64,000 nt of DNA, taken from contig NW_026262593.1 of NCBI RefSeq assembly GCF_021869535.1, positions 58,612,318 to 58,676,317 on the forward strand, written 5' to 3'. The DNA is from Mytilus californianus (taxonomy: Eukaryota; Mollusca; Bivalvia; Mytilida; Mytilidae). Numbering within the stretch: position 1 is the first letter of the stretch; each line of letters opens with the position of its first letter. The notes below the pieces were generated by a model. The model was not told the DNA's origin. It was given only the letters and a program-made list of their open reading frames with translations, and ran no database searches. A program made the position numbers and the translations under genes. Positions 11,061-23,263 of this stretch are shown piece by piece.

Positions 11061-13013
11061 CAATATAAATACAATATTAAAACGTAGGTGCCTATATAAC
11101 ATAGACGTTATAGGTAGTAATAAAAAAGAGGTAGGAAGAGTGTCAATTAGATAACTCTTACCCGGAACAAAATTGCGTTAAATAAAACAACGAACATAGA
11201 TAAATTTTAATATAATAATTTTGTTGTTAGGAGTACGGAAGTAAACATTTTTTTACAAAATTAATAAATTTGTTGTAAGAGTACGAGTACAGAAGTGAAA
11301 ATTTATCGTCATACTAAGTACTAATAATAGGTGGTACATATTCAAAATAGTGAGACGAGATATAACACATTTTTTTTTACATTTGATGGTTTACCAGATG
11401 AATAATTACGTTGAAAAATATACATTTGTAAAGACATGTTTACGAAAGAGCAGGTTGAAGATTATCGAAAGTTGGAAAAGTCTAACACCCCTTTATCAGT
11501 TGCACAACAGGGAATATAGCTTGCATGAAAATCCATAAATTTCATGAAAGAAAAAGAATAAAATTCAATTCAATTTTTAAAAGAAGAGAAACAGACACAT
11601 TGAATAATAAACACATAGAAAACAAAACCATCTATTTTACTTTGCATAGGGAACTGAACATTAATACGATACCATATACTCATTATCATGTTATAGAGAA
11701 AACATGGTGTGATTTTGATAACACTCTTCCATCTAAGTAGAGAATACAGATATACAAGCAGAAGTTCATTTTTTCAGTTATATCTACTTTGAATAAATCT
11801 ATGAATAAAAAGGGAATGTAAAAATATTTTAATAAGATAACAAGTAAACAACCCAAGATATCAAAATGAACTTTTCGTCATTAAACAAGCGCCACTAAAA
11901 TATGACAATATTAGTACATCTAAAAGTGATGATGAAATAGCAACAGAACGTTCTTAATTTGTGGTGTTACACCATTGCCCAATATTAAGGAGGGGGGGGA
12001 TGTTGAGCGAACATTTTTATCCCAATATTCTATTCTAGTCTATCACGTGTGAGGAACCCGTACTTCCGTAGTTGTCCTTGGTTGCTGTCTGCCATATTTA
12101 TTGTTTGTTTATTGTTTTGTCATAAATAAGGCATTTGATTCGTTTGCATTTCTTTACATTTTGTCCTGTCGGGGATTTTTATATCTGATTTTAAGTATGA
12201 GTTTTGCATACTGTTGAATGTCGTATGGTGACCGTATGACTTAGTGAAACCAATAAACTGAATATGTAAGTTGTGACGTCAAATAATTTTATTGTTATTA
12301 TTATCATTATTGAATCATAAATTGATAGAATGTCTCTTCGTACCAAATTTAGATACTGTTTTTCTCTTTTTATTAACAGCAGTTTTAGATCTTTACAGAT
12401 AGTATTTGACGGTTTTAACTTTTGCTGTTTCATGAGATTTAAATTTGAAAATTCTAGAGAATGCTAAAAAGATATTAAAGAAATTAAAAAGAGTCCACAA
12501 ATATCATTCCAGTGCTCTTTCAATCTGATTTGAAATTCTGTTTTCAAAACAAGATATTTAAAAAAATCTTTAAAACATGCATATGATACTAAAAACAATC
12601 AACTTGTGTCTAGTAAATTACAGCAGGAAAAAATAATTTGAAATTATTGAGCAAAAGCACAAAGGTAATCCAGACAACTTTACGTTGGTATTTGGAATTA
12701 TAAAATGTTAAAAACTGGTAAAGAGGCAAAGAAAACGAGCATTTGCCAAGATTTTTTTCAGTTCATTCTCTTGATGTTTATCTTAGCACATATTGTAGGT
12801 AGGCTATAGATTAATTGTTTGGAATGTCAAATTTAACATGTTTTGGATCATGAAAACCAATAAACAGCCACAACCAAACTAGTTTGAGGTCAATTTTCGG
12901 CTTGCGGAATAGCAACCTTAGTCAAAGTATAACTGAGCAATATATAAAAAGATGTTTTACCTTTTTAGCATATACTTATAATGGTAAACGAGAAAACTTT
13001 TGCTATTTTCAAG

Positions 13014-13192
13014 GAACATTTGCTATCGAAACTGATCATGGTGGCAATCCTGATCGCCAAGTTTCCGAATGGATGATGTGGTCAAGGTTTAAATTATGGT
13101 TGTCATGGTTAGGATTTTCCGATCTCCACACGGGTATTGATTACTACATGGTATCAGTAGGCAGTCAATTCATGATGGACGATCTCAATAAT
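13014..13192 (+). CDS. Exon 9 of the FN3-like repeat gene
   Basis: The acceptor is TATTTTCAAG and the donor GTAGGT. Phase 1 entry (Gly), phase 0 exit. It encodes IETDHGGNPDRQVSEWMMWS and the module core LSWLGFSDLHTGIDYYMVSV. Open. Confidence 0.75.
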
Positions 13193-13567
13193 GTAGGTAC
13201 TAAAATGTTTGTAAAATTGTTAGAATAACATGTACTATTACCATCTTTAAAACAAAGTATTTTGATAAAGTTATAAAAGAGGCGGAAGATACCAAAAGTT
13301 ACAATCAAACCTCATAGAAGTGAGACCGACAAAACAATGACAAAAAAAAAAGAAAAACATCTCTTACCTTAAAGCCTTGCAGCCCCTGATAATAAGTCAT
13401 ACTTGACCAATTAGATTTTTGATTATGTAACACGAAAATGACATAATTGCAGCGTATTAACTTTCATCCGTAGCACGATGAATAACACGATCTTATATTA
13501 TGATGATAATTTCTCGACAATAATTTCTCGAACAGTATCAGAGTTTTATTTCCATTCAACTTTGTAG
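13193..13567 (+). other. Intron with a degenerate repeat
   Basis: About 13270-13350 (AAAAGAGGCGGAAGATACCA..) resembles the 3' non-coding part of the Penelope-like element at 15190-15430. Otherwise featureless. Confidence 0.4.
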
Positions 13568-13714
13568 GATGGTATTCCTCAGAAAGTTATCCACCACGTA
13601 ACAAATATTAGTGTAGACAAAGGGGATGAAGGAAAGGTTCAAACGTATGAAGTACCAACAACTCTACTTGATGCTAATGCTCATGTGTTTGTTAGTCTTT
13701 GGGCAGTTAACAAC
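13568..13714 (+). CDS. Exon 10 of the FN3-like repeat gene
   Basis: The acceptor is ACTTTGTAG and the donor GTAAGT. Phase 0 to phase 0, 49 codons (DGIPQKVIHHVTNISVDKGD .. HVFVSLWAVNN). This is the second half of the module begun in exon 9. Open. Confidence 0.75.
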
Positions 13715-14364
13715 GTAAGTAAACATGTATTCCTAAGGAAAGGAAAATCATACAACATTGGCTACGATTAATGATAATTATAGATTGTTTTCCAAAATTG
13801 CGAGAAAGGCATAATCCTTTCCGCAAGTAAAAAAAGACAACTTGAAGACGATTATGAAATAAATCACTTCTGGAATCTAATTCAAAATTTACTGAGCAGG
13901 AACATCCTTCACAGCTAGTCTTTGAAAATATTTTTACTCAATATGATCGCCACAAACCAAACAAAAAATGTTTAAATCCAATGGTTGACTGAAATTAAAC
14001 ATGGAACTATAATTTGTGCCAGCTTGTCAAGACAATGTTTGTCTACATAGTAAAACTCAATATTGTCCGGATATAGTCAGTGTTTAATATATAGTGTTCA
14101 TAAGTTATGTACAATAATTTAATTAATTAAATTTTCACTTCAGAAATCGTTATAAAGATTGTATCAAACATAGTAATGTTTGTAATACATTTTCGTCTGA
14201 AGATCAAACTAGAATAAGAAAATGTGGGGTTTGCATCAAAGCAGCAACCAAACACTACACAAATTTAAATTATTAAATCATGCAGAGGTTAACACAATAA
14301 TTTCAACAATAGACATTTGTTGTTTGGTTTTGCCTATATAAAAAATGTTTAGTTAAAGAGAAAT

Positions 14365-14645
14365 TTAAGGTGGTACATAACACTACAGGGAGATAACTTT
14401 GTAAAAATCAGCTGAATGATTTAATCACGTTCTATTGTTAACTAAATATTAAGCTTCTCAATGATCAAAATTAGTGTTTGTCAAACTGCTATACATCCAA
14501 TGAAATTTTTCCGATAAAATGTGTGGTTCAAGTTTTTTGAAATTTTATATTTTTGTCAAAAGGTCAAAGTAAATATTTTGTCAAAATTTTATGAAAATTG
14601 AACGAGCCAAATTAGTTTTAGTCAATGTGTTTGGTACCACCTTAA
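14365..14645. mobile_element. TTAA-flanked MITE (piggyBac type)
   Basis: A 273-bp body (14369-14641) with inverted ends GGTGGTAC / GTACCACC, flanked on both sides by TTAA (14365-14368, 14642-14645), the target hallmark of piggyBac elements. No transposase. Confidence 0.75.
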
Positions 14646-15189
14646 TATAAAGTAAGTAGATGGACGAAGTTGTGGTTCCTATAAAATCCATCTTCTTTTC
14701 ATAATGTATATACGGACATTTTTGAAGTCAGTATACTTGATTTATCATTTATTCTAATTTAGCTTAGGTCAACTAAATTCATGAATGACTCTTGATATAC
14801 AATCATTTACAAAATAGTGATTCAACATCTGCAATGGGCGTGGGAATACAATGTTAGTAACAACTGATATTTTCATGAAATTCGTACAACATCTCAATAA
14901 GTAGGTCAGCTGAAACGAAATGAAAATGCTATGCAACTACAAACTCAAAATCAGCGGAATATTCACCGTGAAAAACTGCTCTTTGGTCTGGTTTCTCTTA
15001 TTCTCTTCATATCAACGGTGGTCTTTTACATTGCCATAGAGGACATAAGCAACACTTTTGCCGTACTCCCTAAGATTGATTGTGTGTATATTTGTGAACT
15101 CAAGTTACAATAAAAAAATTTAAAAAGTCATTGCTTAAAGCCAATATTGTTTCTATTTTTTTGTGTCCTTCGATTGTTTACTCCTTGTC

Positions 15190-16368
15190 TTATGTCTAGT
15201 AAAAGAGGGACGAAAGATACCAGAGGGACAGTCAAACTCATAGATCGAAAACAAACTGACAACGCCATGGCCAAAAATAAAAAGACAAACAGACAAATAA
15301 TAGTACAGATGACACAACATAGAAAAAACTAAAGACTAAGCAACACGAACCTCACCATAAACTGGGGGTGATCTCAGGTGCTCCGGAAGGGTAGGGAGAT
15401 CCTGCTCCACATGTGGCACCCGTCGTGTTGCTTATGTTATTACAAATCCGGTAAATAGTCTAATTCGGTAAATCACATTCGTGAAAAGGGAAGGGTATTG
15501 TAGTTACGACATAAGGAACATATCCAATATCATCTGTGAAACGGTTATTCTATAACGGTCAACCAACTCGTGATGGCGTCCGTAAAATTTACGAAGGGAT
15601 GATTTCAACTTCACCATTTGGAACTCTTGGCTTAATAGCTTCCTTGTGAGCAGCAATCCTCTATCAAGGAAATCATGATAGGAAACACAAGCCCGGGAAT
15701 ATCGTATCAATTAGGAGATATATACTCCGTATGCAGGCGCTGCTGGAATGTTGCTACATAGAAATGGAAAGTTCACAATTGGGAAGCTGAAGTCATCTCT
15801 GTTGTCGTAAAGTTTTGTTTTCAACCGACCCTCATTGTCAATTTCTAGATGTAAGTCAAGATATGAGGCAGACTTAACTGTATCTGTAGTATCCTTTATC
15901 TCTAGTTCGATGGGATAGATTCGTTCAACATAGTCACCAAATGTTGTATTATTTAGTGAGAGAACATCATCTATATAGCGGAACGTAGTGTTAAAGGATA
16001 TTGCTAACTTCTTATCTTTGTTCCTAAGAAGTTCCTGTATGAAGTCAGCCTCATAATAATAAAGAAGCAAGTCGGCAAGAAGAGGAGCACAATTGGTTCC
16101 CATTGGAATTCCGACAGTCTGTTGAAAAACACGTCCTCCAAACGTAACAAATATGTTGCTAATCAAGAAATCAAGCATCTTGATAATGTCAGTTTCAGAC
16201 AATTTTTTGTTTGAATCAGAGTGATTCTTTACAAAGTAGGATTTATCCCTCCCCAAGACAAGATACTTGTATCTACGTTCGCCATTCTTTTTAATGAAAC
16301 AAAGAAATACCAACTCTTTCAATTTGTCTTTTAGTTTGGAATGGGGAATAAATTTATTGCAAAGAGTA
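15190..16368 (-). mobile_element. Penelope-like retroelement, 5'-truncated, with 3' non-coding tail
   Basis: The reverse-transcriptase frame (16368-15504, - strand) is followed by a non-coding tail down to about 15190 containing GGTGCTCCGGAAGGGTAGGG and AAAGATACCAGAGGGACAGT blocks. The same tail recurs with other PLE fragments at 46000-46230 and 55300-55520. Intronic, antisense to the host gene. Confidence 0.8.
15504..16368 (-). pseudogene. Penelope-like reverse transcriptase fragment with premature stop
   Basis: The open frame begins near 16368 without a clear start. It encodes the palm motifs VGIPMGTNCAPLLADLLLYY and FRYIDDVLSL (YIDD catalytic aspartates present), then SASYLDLHLEID, and reaches TAA at 15711-15713. 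The frame continues past the stop with LIRYSRACVSYHDFLDRGLL and the thumb-like KLKSSLRKFYGRHHELVDRY, ending at 15504. The N-terminal RT fingers and the GIY-YIG endonuclease region are missing. It is a dead copy; the stop is a CAA to TAA type change if other copies carry Gln there, which I recall but cannot check. Confidence 0.85.
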
Positions 16369-16846
16369 ATCTTTTAAATGTTATAATGATAACGGATGAA
16401 GACAAGGGAGCAAAATATACCAATTTAATCAATACTTTATAATGACCATTAATTTCAAGTGAGTATTGAATATTTTTATGGAAATAAAGACATTCATAAC
16501 ATATTTGGTAAAAAAAATATGTTATCGGATTTTTCTGTTAGACCTATTGTAGCCATATCTAAAAGCAATACTAAGCATCAGCATGGCAAAGTTAAATGAA
16601 CCAAAAATATTTGATCCAAAATATATTTGGTTTTTTTTTTTAAATTGTGATATCATATATTCAAATGTTTATATGAAGTTCAAACAAAATGTATGTCATG
16701 GAAATGAGAAAAAAGATGAAACTATATCATTAAAATGAATACACAATTTATTGCAAAGAGCCAATGCTATGTTATATCATAAACTATAAATTCTTTTGAC
16801 AGTGCAAAATATGAATAGTAAGATAAAACAAATGTTTATTACTCAG

Positions 16847-17015
16847 GTTGGACTGAGAAGTGATATGATACACCACCAATTTCATTTGATTCCTGGAGGA
16901 TCATTAGAACTTATCAGACGATGTTCCTCTACAACGTGTTTAGGTCATTGCGTATGTGCACCGGCAGACCAGAGATGTCCTGTGGAGAGTACCAGTTGCA
17001 TAGACACTACACGAA
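16847..17015 (+). CDS. Exon 11 of the FN3-like repeat gene (Cys-rich)
   Basis: The acceptor is TTACTCAG and the donor GTAAGA. Phase 0 entry, phase 1 exit. It encodes VGLRSDMIHHQFHLIPGGSL then RRCSSTTCLGHCVCAPADQR, with seven cysteines. Open. Confidence 0.75.
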
Positions 17016-17536
17016 GTAAGATATATATTCTGTCATTTCTATTGTGATATTTTTACTACATTTTAGAACTGAAATATAAATCACAATTTACAATTTTGGA
17101 TTTTAATCTTAAAGAATGTTAATGTCGAGTAAAATATGTATGGTTGAGAAATCGATAACAATATTTTCTACATATTGAAAGTGTTAATTTTCAGCTGCAA
17201 GTCACAATATGAATCTTTTTGACAAACGAGCTCTTCAAACGACTTTAAAAAGGCTATCGATTTATCGAATTGTATTTAGATTGCTTTTTTCATGATGGAA
17301 ACAGTAGAAACATCGGACAAAATATCTTTTCTAGAATATGGAATCAATTTGATAAGTCAAATTATGCTAAGTATGATCCGGAACAATGAAATCGTTCTGA
17401 TTTTGTAATTTTCTTTTGTGAACTTTGGTTTTGATTGTTGTTTGCTTTTTATCGATTTTATCGTTGTACATATATATATTTTAACTTTTCGGTTCAGTTT
17501 TGGAGTTAGTGTCTACATTTTTATTTTTCCTTGCAG
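17016..17536 (+). other. Intron, nothing recognised
   Basis: AT-rich intronic DNA ending in the acceptor TTTCCTTGCAG. Confidence 0.5.
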
Positions 17537-17678
17537 ATAATACAAACACGTTGATAACTGTGTATGACATAACTGATTTACGACAAGGAGAGTCAGAAGT
17601 TATCAAATTCACAGCATCACATGATACGCTTGCGGCAAGATGGCGTATTGTTCAGATTCATGGCCTTTTGCCTGAATG
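17537..17678 (+). CDS. Exon 12 of the FN3-like repeat gene
   Basis: Phase 1 entry (Asn), phase 2 exit inside a Trp codon (TG|G), with weak donor GTTCGT. Encodes LITVYDITDLRQGESEVIKF and RWRIVQIHGLLPEW. Open. Confidence 0.7.
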
Positions 17679-18286
17679 GTTCGTATAAAAACATTTACGG
17701 ATAGAGATCAGAAACAATTACCGTATTTATAGTTTAAAACAATAAAACATTTGAAACTAATCATACTATTTTATGTTTTTATCACTGTTATTGGGTCCTG
17801 TCAAACTGATATTATAAAGCACAGTGTTGAATACATGTAAGATAATGTGTGTATGATGTTATTTGGCTACATAATGTTGTAACAAGGATAAAGTATACTA
17901 ATCATTATACTTAAAGGCCTTGTACGTTATGAACAAAAGATCTACAAATGAAATTAACACTGCCGCTTTCCTGGATCAACCTTCATCAGGAAAGCTCAAA
18001 CCCAAACATTCGAAGTTATATGACAAAAAGGATCTAAAAACAATAGCCAAATTCATCTTTGGGTCAACTTTGCCTGAGGACATTGGAACCTTAGTTTCTT
18101 AACACTTTCTAAATTTATCATCGGCGAATTTAAGATACGTTTGTTAAAAATCATGACAGTACCTAAATACAGATTATCTTTTTCCTTTATCAAAACAACA
18201 AAAGAAAAAGAAAGTCCAACAACAGATAATTATTTATTATGAAAATGTGAAATGCTAACGTCTTTTTCATGAAAGTATTGTATTAG
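17679..18286 (+). other. Intron with a mussel repeat fragment
   Basis: About 17960-18085 (CTTTCCTGGATCAACCTTCA .. AGGATCTAAAAACAATAGCC) is a diverged member of the family duplicated at 21655-22190. Confidence 0.5.
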
Positions 18287-18408
18287 GTATGAATGGAGTG
18301 TGGGACTTACAGATTTAAATGAACCAGGAGGTGTCATTGATGATAAAATTGAAAATATATGGCACCCATGTGGACAGATAGAAAGTGTAATTTATACATT
18401 ACCAAGAG
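18287..18408 (+). CDS. Exon 13 of the FN3-like repeat gene
   Basis: The acceptor is GTATTAG; it completes Trp, giving W-YEWSVGLTDLNEPGG, and ends YTLPR in phase 1 with donor GTAGCT. Open, 122 nt. Confidence 0.7.
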
Positions 18409-19028
18409 GTAGCTTAAAATACAATAATATCATATAAAATTCAAATCAATTATTCAATTTACTCTATTTGATACATTTTATAAAATCAATACCGCAAAAT
18501 AAAACGGAGTGTTACTGAGGAATAAAAAAACGAGCGATAATTCTAAAATAATTGCAAATGAGCGCAATCAACGAAGACAGATTTTTTGAATTATCATCTA
18601 AAATAAGATTTAAGATTAGAATAAAGCCAATTATAATGTATGAAGACCAATGTATAAGAATGTATTGCTGTATTTGGCAAATTTTAAGGAATTTTTGGTC
18701 CTCAATGCTCTTCAACTTCGTACTTTTTTTGGCCTTTTTAACTTTTTTTTATTCGGGCGTCACTGGTGAGTCTTTTGTAGACGAAACACGCGTCTGGCGC
18801 AAATACTTAATTTCAATCCTGGTATTTATGTTGAGTTTATTATAACTATATGTTTAGCTTCTTATACATAGATATTCAAATTTATGTTGGCCTGTCAGTA
18901 TGAGATCATAAATTCATCAATTATTGATGTATAATATAAAATATCACTTCACACTTAAAGTTTGTGTTACACTTATTCACATGCAAATTCTTTTAAAAAT
19001 TTATAGTAAAGTGTTATATTTTTTACAG
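18409..19028 (+). other. Intron with an ACGCGCGTCTGGCG-family repeat
   Basis: About 18745-18842 (CGTCACTGGTGAGTCTTTTG, ACGAAACACGCGTCTGGCGC) is a mussel dispersed repeat also seen at 40330-40440. Nothing else. Confidence 0.5.
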
Positions 19029-19168
19029 GAAAACTTCTCAATGATATGGTATCTTACTCGTTTTTCGTGAGAGCGTGGTACGACAGCAACACATTTGCCG
19101 ATTTCAAATCCAATGGTGTTACGGTCATGTCAAAGCTTTTGACAACAACAAATTTCATTGGTGTAGGG
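19029..19168 (+). CDS. Exon 14 of the FN3-like repeat gene
   Basis: The acceptor is TTTTTTACAG and the donor GTAAGA. Phase 1 entry, phase 0 exit. Encodes KLLNDMVSYSFFVRAWYDSN and the linker SNGVTVMSKLL. Open. Confidence 0.75.
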
Positions 19169-19309
19169 GTAAGAATTTTCATTGACATTTCATCTGACTA
19201 GATAACACGTCTACTGTATAAATCACCAAATCCAATCCATATGAAATTTACTTCTTTTTTCAATTGTAAAAATAAATAAGGCTATATATGTAATTTTCTG
19301 TTTTAAATT

Positions 19310-19500
19310 TGCATCTATTGTTGAATATTTTACGGACGCCATCACGAGTTGGTTGGCCGTTATGGAAAATCTGTTTCACAGGAAACGAAGGATATGTGTC
19401 AATTGTCATCGAATTTGTACTTACATGAGCAACACGACGGATGCTATATATGAAGCAAAGTCTACTACTCTTCCGAGTCACCTGAGATCATTCCCGGGCT
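19310..19500 (+). mobile_element. Penelope-like element 3' fragment
   Basis: Contains TTTTACGGACGCCATCACGAGTTGGTTGGCC-type sequence, the reverse complement of 15540-15600 in the PLE above, followed by TTGTACTTACATGAGCAACA. Only the RT C-terminal or tail region is present. Confidence 0.7.
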
Positions 19501-19999
19501 TAGTTTGTTAATATCCCTTAGGTATTTACAGCTTTTTAAAAAAAAATATACTAATATACTACTACATTAATATATTGTAATATACTAGTTTGAAACAAAC
19601 TTTCTAGAAAAAATATATAAAAGGCATTTATAAGTAATATTGTACCGTTTTCAATATACTTAAATAATTAACTCTCTGAACACAATTCAGACATCCAAAG
19701 CAAAAAAAAAAAGATTCAGAAAAATTAAGAAAAAGAATCATAAAAGAATAGACCATGCCATCTAAAATAATCTATTTCTAAGGGATTAACAACCTTGGTT
19801 TTTGCAATTTTTTTTTTTTTTTAATGAATTGTTTCTTTTGGCAGACCTTAATAATGTTGTGTGCTCTTTTTGACCGGGCCCGATTTGGTGATGTTACCTC
19901 TTACAAAGTCTATCCAAATTATTTGCAAAGAATTCCGATCAAACCGGTGCTAGGGGCCGTCTTAAACCTGCTGTGAGATGAGAGTATATTTGCTCCGTG

Positions 20000-20100
20000 T
20001 TGAAGGCCTCACTGTGACTTTGAGATGAAGAACAGCAATACCAGCGCTGTTCCTTTGCTTTTTGTGTGTTTTTTGCTGTGCATGTTCTTATTTTGCGCCA
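20000..20100 (-). repeat. Reversed fragment of the AGCAAAGGAACAGCGCTTTT repeat
   Basis: Its reverse complement, ACAGCAAAAAACACACAAAA .. AGCAAAGGAACAGCGC .. CACAGTGAGGCCTTCAACAC, matches the leading edge of the 2-kb repeat units at 41378, 43427 and 52513. Confidence 0.7.
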
Positions 20101-20399
20101 TGGATGGATACACCATATCCTTTGTTTTTCTATTGATACAAGCGTATGCATCTGTGCTAGCATGGTCTAATATGATATAGTGGTAAATAAGTTGGATCAA
20201 TTAATTACAAAACAATTGATGGTCACAAATACTTTGGAATCTTGTTGCAAGGGTTGCAGTCATGTTATTCCATTGCAATTTCGAAATAAATTCACATTCC
20301 CTTCTCAGTGCAATTGACAGTTTTTTAATTTCGAAAAGTTCCGAGTTTTTTAATATTTATTTTATCTTAAATCAACATTAAAAATATAACTTTTGACAG

Positions 20400-20547
20400 G
20401 AGAAGGAATATTTGCCTGGTCATTGGAAGAAAGATATTGATGTCATGTTGCGAGGCGGATTATTTTCTGTCTCGTGGCATGAAGCATTTGGGAAAGCCAG
20501 CACAGTTATAAAAAAGTTTAACTTATACATAAGTACTTGTCCAGGAG
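20400..20547 (+). CDS. Exon 15 of the FN3-like repeat gene
   Basis: The acceptor is TTTTGACAG and the donor GTATGT. Phase 0 entry, phase 1 exit. Encodes EKEYLPGHWKKDIDVMLRGG and LFSVSWHEAFGKASTVIKKF to YISTCPG. Open. Confidence 0.75.
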
Positions 20548-21266
20548 GTATGTCTTTTATTTTTACTTTGAATTTTATATGGGTTCAACATATTTGATGA
20601 CGAAAACGAAACGGTTACGAGAAAACAAAATACTGTAAACCTAAATGAATCTCTTTGGAATAGGAGATTTTATTCAGATCATACAGCTGTGTCGTTTTAA
20701 TTCGTTTTACTTGTAAATAATTGTAATTATGACTTGATGCTAGAATAAGTTAAGACTGGTTTTATTTAACTATGTATCATGTGTTTCGCATATTGATTAT
20801 ACATTGTGTTATTTTCTGTCGACGTATTCACAATCTTAATCTAAGTCATTATACTGATGACCTTAAAAATTATTTAAAATATACACTACTTTAGCTTCGC
20901 AAAAATAATCGACATCGCAAATTTAATAATGCAGACATTTTTCAGGGATGTTATCAATGAATTCCATATTTTTTCGCAATCGTTGTCCTCATCTATGCTT
21001 TAGTTTTTTTCATCGTAAATCTCTAAGCACTTACTGGGAAAACAGTTTTACGTTTTTCTGATCTTCTTAATATAAGTTATATAAAACAAACTCAGTCTCA
21101 AGTTACTGTGAATACTTCACATTGACCTACTGAATTACTTAATTTAATTTAAGACTGGTGACTTCTTATATGTATATATATATAATGTGTGAGGCATTTA
21201 ATCGTGTTTTTTTTTCTCCTTTTATACAACTTATTAGCATTTATGATTGTCTGCTAATCGTTTCAG
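20548..21266 (+). other. Intron, nothing recognised
   Basis: AT-rich, ending in the acceptor ATCGTTTCAG. Confidence 0.5.
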
Positions 21267-21470
21267 GTCATGACGTACACGTACTGGATATTAATCTGCC
21301 AGGAGCTATGACATCCGTGAATATAAGCCGTGTCCCTCTTTTACCCAGTGTTTGGTATTATTCTAATGTTGTTGGTTACAGTTATGCTGGACAGCATGTT
21401 ACACTGTCATCAGATGGTTTCACTGTAGACATAGATAAACCTACAACTGGAGTTGTCAATGATGGAATAG
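21267..21470 (+). CDS. Exon 16 of the FN3-like repeat gene
   Basis: Phase 1 to phase 1, 204 nt. Encodes HDVHVLDINLPGAMTSVNIS, VWYYSNVVGYSYAGQHVTLS and the linker SDGFTVDIDKPTTGVVNDG; donor GTTTGT. Open. Confidence 0.75.
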
Positions 21471-23056
21471 GTTTGTTAATAAGTTTACTAGTCTTGTGGC
21501 GGACCTGTTTACTTCTACTTCTATTATCAAGTGGAGGACGACTTATTGGGATACTTCAAGTTAAATCTAGTTTCCGCAAGTATTACAAAAAAAAATTTAT
21601 TAAAAGAGTGGCGAAAGATAAATATTTCATATTCTTTTTGATTAATTTCATCCTCTGAAGCGCTTTTCTGGATTGACCTTAATCAGGAGCGCTCAAAGCC
21701 GAATATTTGAAATTCAAGGATATATAAGAACCGAAACAGTTGAAGAGCTATATGACCAAAAGGGACACAAAATGATAGCCAAATGCACCTTAGGTCAACT
21801 TTACCTGAGGGAGATGAAACATTAGTTGCTTAATAATTGCTATATTTGTAAACGGACAATTTAAGAAAGGTTTGTTATGAATCTTGTCAGTACCGAAGTA
21901 CCAGCTTCTAAGCTGATGATACCCTCGGGGACTGATCGTCCACAAGCAGTGGTATCGACCTAGTTCTGTAAAAAATGAAAATAACACTTTATTTATTGTG
22001 TGCGTCCAAAACGCCGTTCGAAGCGCTTTTATGGATTTACCTTCATCAGGAACGCTCAAAGCCGAATATTTTGAAGCCAAGGATGTATAAGAACCGAAAC
22101 AGTTGAAGAGCTGTATGACCAAAAAGGACCCAAAAATAATAGCCAAATGCATCTCAATGTCAATTGTGCCTGTGGGAGCTTAAACCATACTTAGATATCC
22201 GATTAACCGTAGAAATATCGAGACTGTAAAGCTCTTTTCTTGTTGATCACCATTAAAAATTTAAGAAAGCGTGAAAATGTTATGTGCTTGCAAATATTTT
22301 TTTATGTATTGATTAAATGACAATAAAATTATAGTCAAATTTTGATATAGACTGCCGTCATGTAATCAGCGATATGACCCATGATTTAGAATGGATAAAT
22401 ATCCCTTTCCTTTAATAACAATAATAATAATGTAGTAGAATATTGTGTACACTTTAATGCAATTAAAAAGCAATTACACAACAATCAGAGTGTGGTCTTC
22501 TTTTAAACGGAATGCTCCTTGACGATTTGTTAATATGTAATAATAACTTATCAAAGATACTATAACATACGGGTAATCTTTTTCTCCTTTCATCGTTGAA
22601 CCTTCTTTACAAGTATTTTGAAAATACATTCAACGATCAGACACCAAAGACGTGTTAGTGAAATGTCTAGAAAAAACAAAATTTCCTCTAAACCTTTGAA
22701 TTTCTTATTTTATATATGTTTGTAGCTGAATTATCATTCATGTAATTGACAATATTGTCCATATAACCAACTTATTCGATTAACATGTTAGTAATCCCTC
22801 GTCCAAATTCACTATTTCCTATATATATATTTTTAGATTTTGTGTCATTTTTTTGTTGTCTAATTAACGTTTTTCTCATCTGAACTCTTTTCATACTTCT
22901 TTATGGAATCTTGTTCTTTTACTAATTTTTATTATTAACTGATCAATGTATAGATATGAAAAATTCCATGAGAAAGTTCATTTTCTTAGATTTTTTAAAC
23001 ACCAGATAGTGTCTAACGTAGTTTTAACCCTTGCAATTTTTTAAAACTTTTTTCAG
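21471..23056 (+). other. Intron with a doubled mussel repeat
   Basis: Two tandem copies (about 21655-21845 and 22015-22185) of a dispersed repeat, with 21890-21965 (TACCCTCGGGGACTGATCGT) between them. The rest is unrecognised. Confidence 0.55.
21655..22185 (+). repeat. Two direct copies of a mussel dispersed repeat
   Basis: Both copies share GAAGCGCTTTT, ATCAGGAACGCTCAAAGCCG-like, AAGAACCGAAACAGTTGAAG and ATAGCCAAATGCA blocks in the same order, 360 bp apart. A more diverged relative lies at 17960-18085. Confidence 0.75.
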
Positions 23057-23263
23057 GGAAAATTGAAGCAGACTTCCAAAATACTTCAAATGTAGTAAAT
23101 GCTTCCTGGCATGGTTTTGGAGACAGGGACTCTGGTATTTCGAAATATTACTGGTGTGTTCAAATTGACCGTCCTGATTCTGACTGCGATATTTTACCAT
23201 ATCAAAATGTTGGTATCCACAGATCAGTTTCAAGATCTATCAATGCATCAATAATAAATTCAG
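23057..23263 (+). CDS. Exon 17 of the FN3-like repeat gene
   Basis: The acceptor is CTTTTTTCAG and the donor GTATTA. Phase 1 to 1. Encodes KIEADFQNTSNVVNASWHGF, GDRDSGISKYYWCVQIDRPD and a C-terminal strand ending IINSG. A textbook module core. Open. Confidence 0.8.

Larger units (their letters stand above)
10016..13013 (+). other. 3-kb intron rich in mussel repeats
   Basis: Contains 10370-10500 (partner of 7660-7850), 10619-11060 (the longest copy of the GCCAATGAGACAACT family), a short pseudo-repeat around 11100-11300, and about 12030-12240 (GTTGTCCTTGGTTGCTGTCT.., mussel-like repeat). No exons found. Confidence 0.55.
13715..16846 (+). other. Intron with a piggyBac-type MITE and a Penelope-like element
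   Basis: The contents are listed separately: MITE 14365-14645 and PLE fragment 15190-16368. The remainder is AT-rich without recognisable signals. Confidence 0.6.
19169..20399 (+). other. Intron with retroelement fragments
   Basis: 19310-19500 is a Penelope-like 3' fragment and 20000-20100 a reversed copy of the CACAAAAAGCAAAGGAACAG repeat. The AT-rich remainder is unrecognised. Confidence 0.55.

Noticed and set aside
21790-22152. 120-codon - strand frame
   Set aside because: Covers the doubled dispersed repeat 21655-22185; no family sense.
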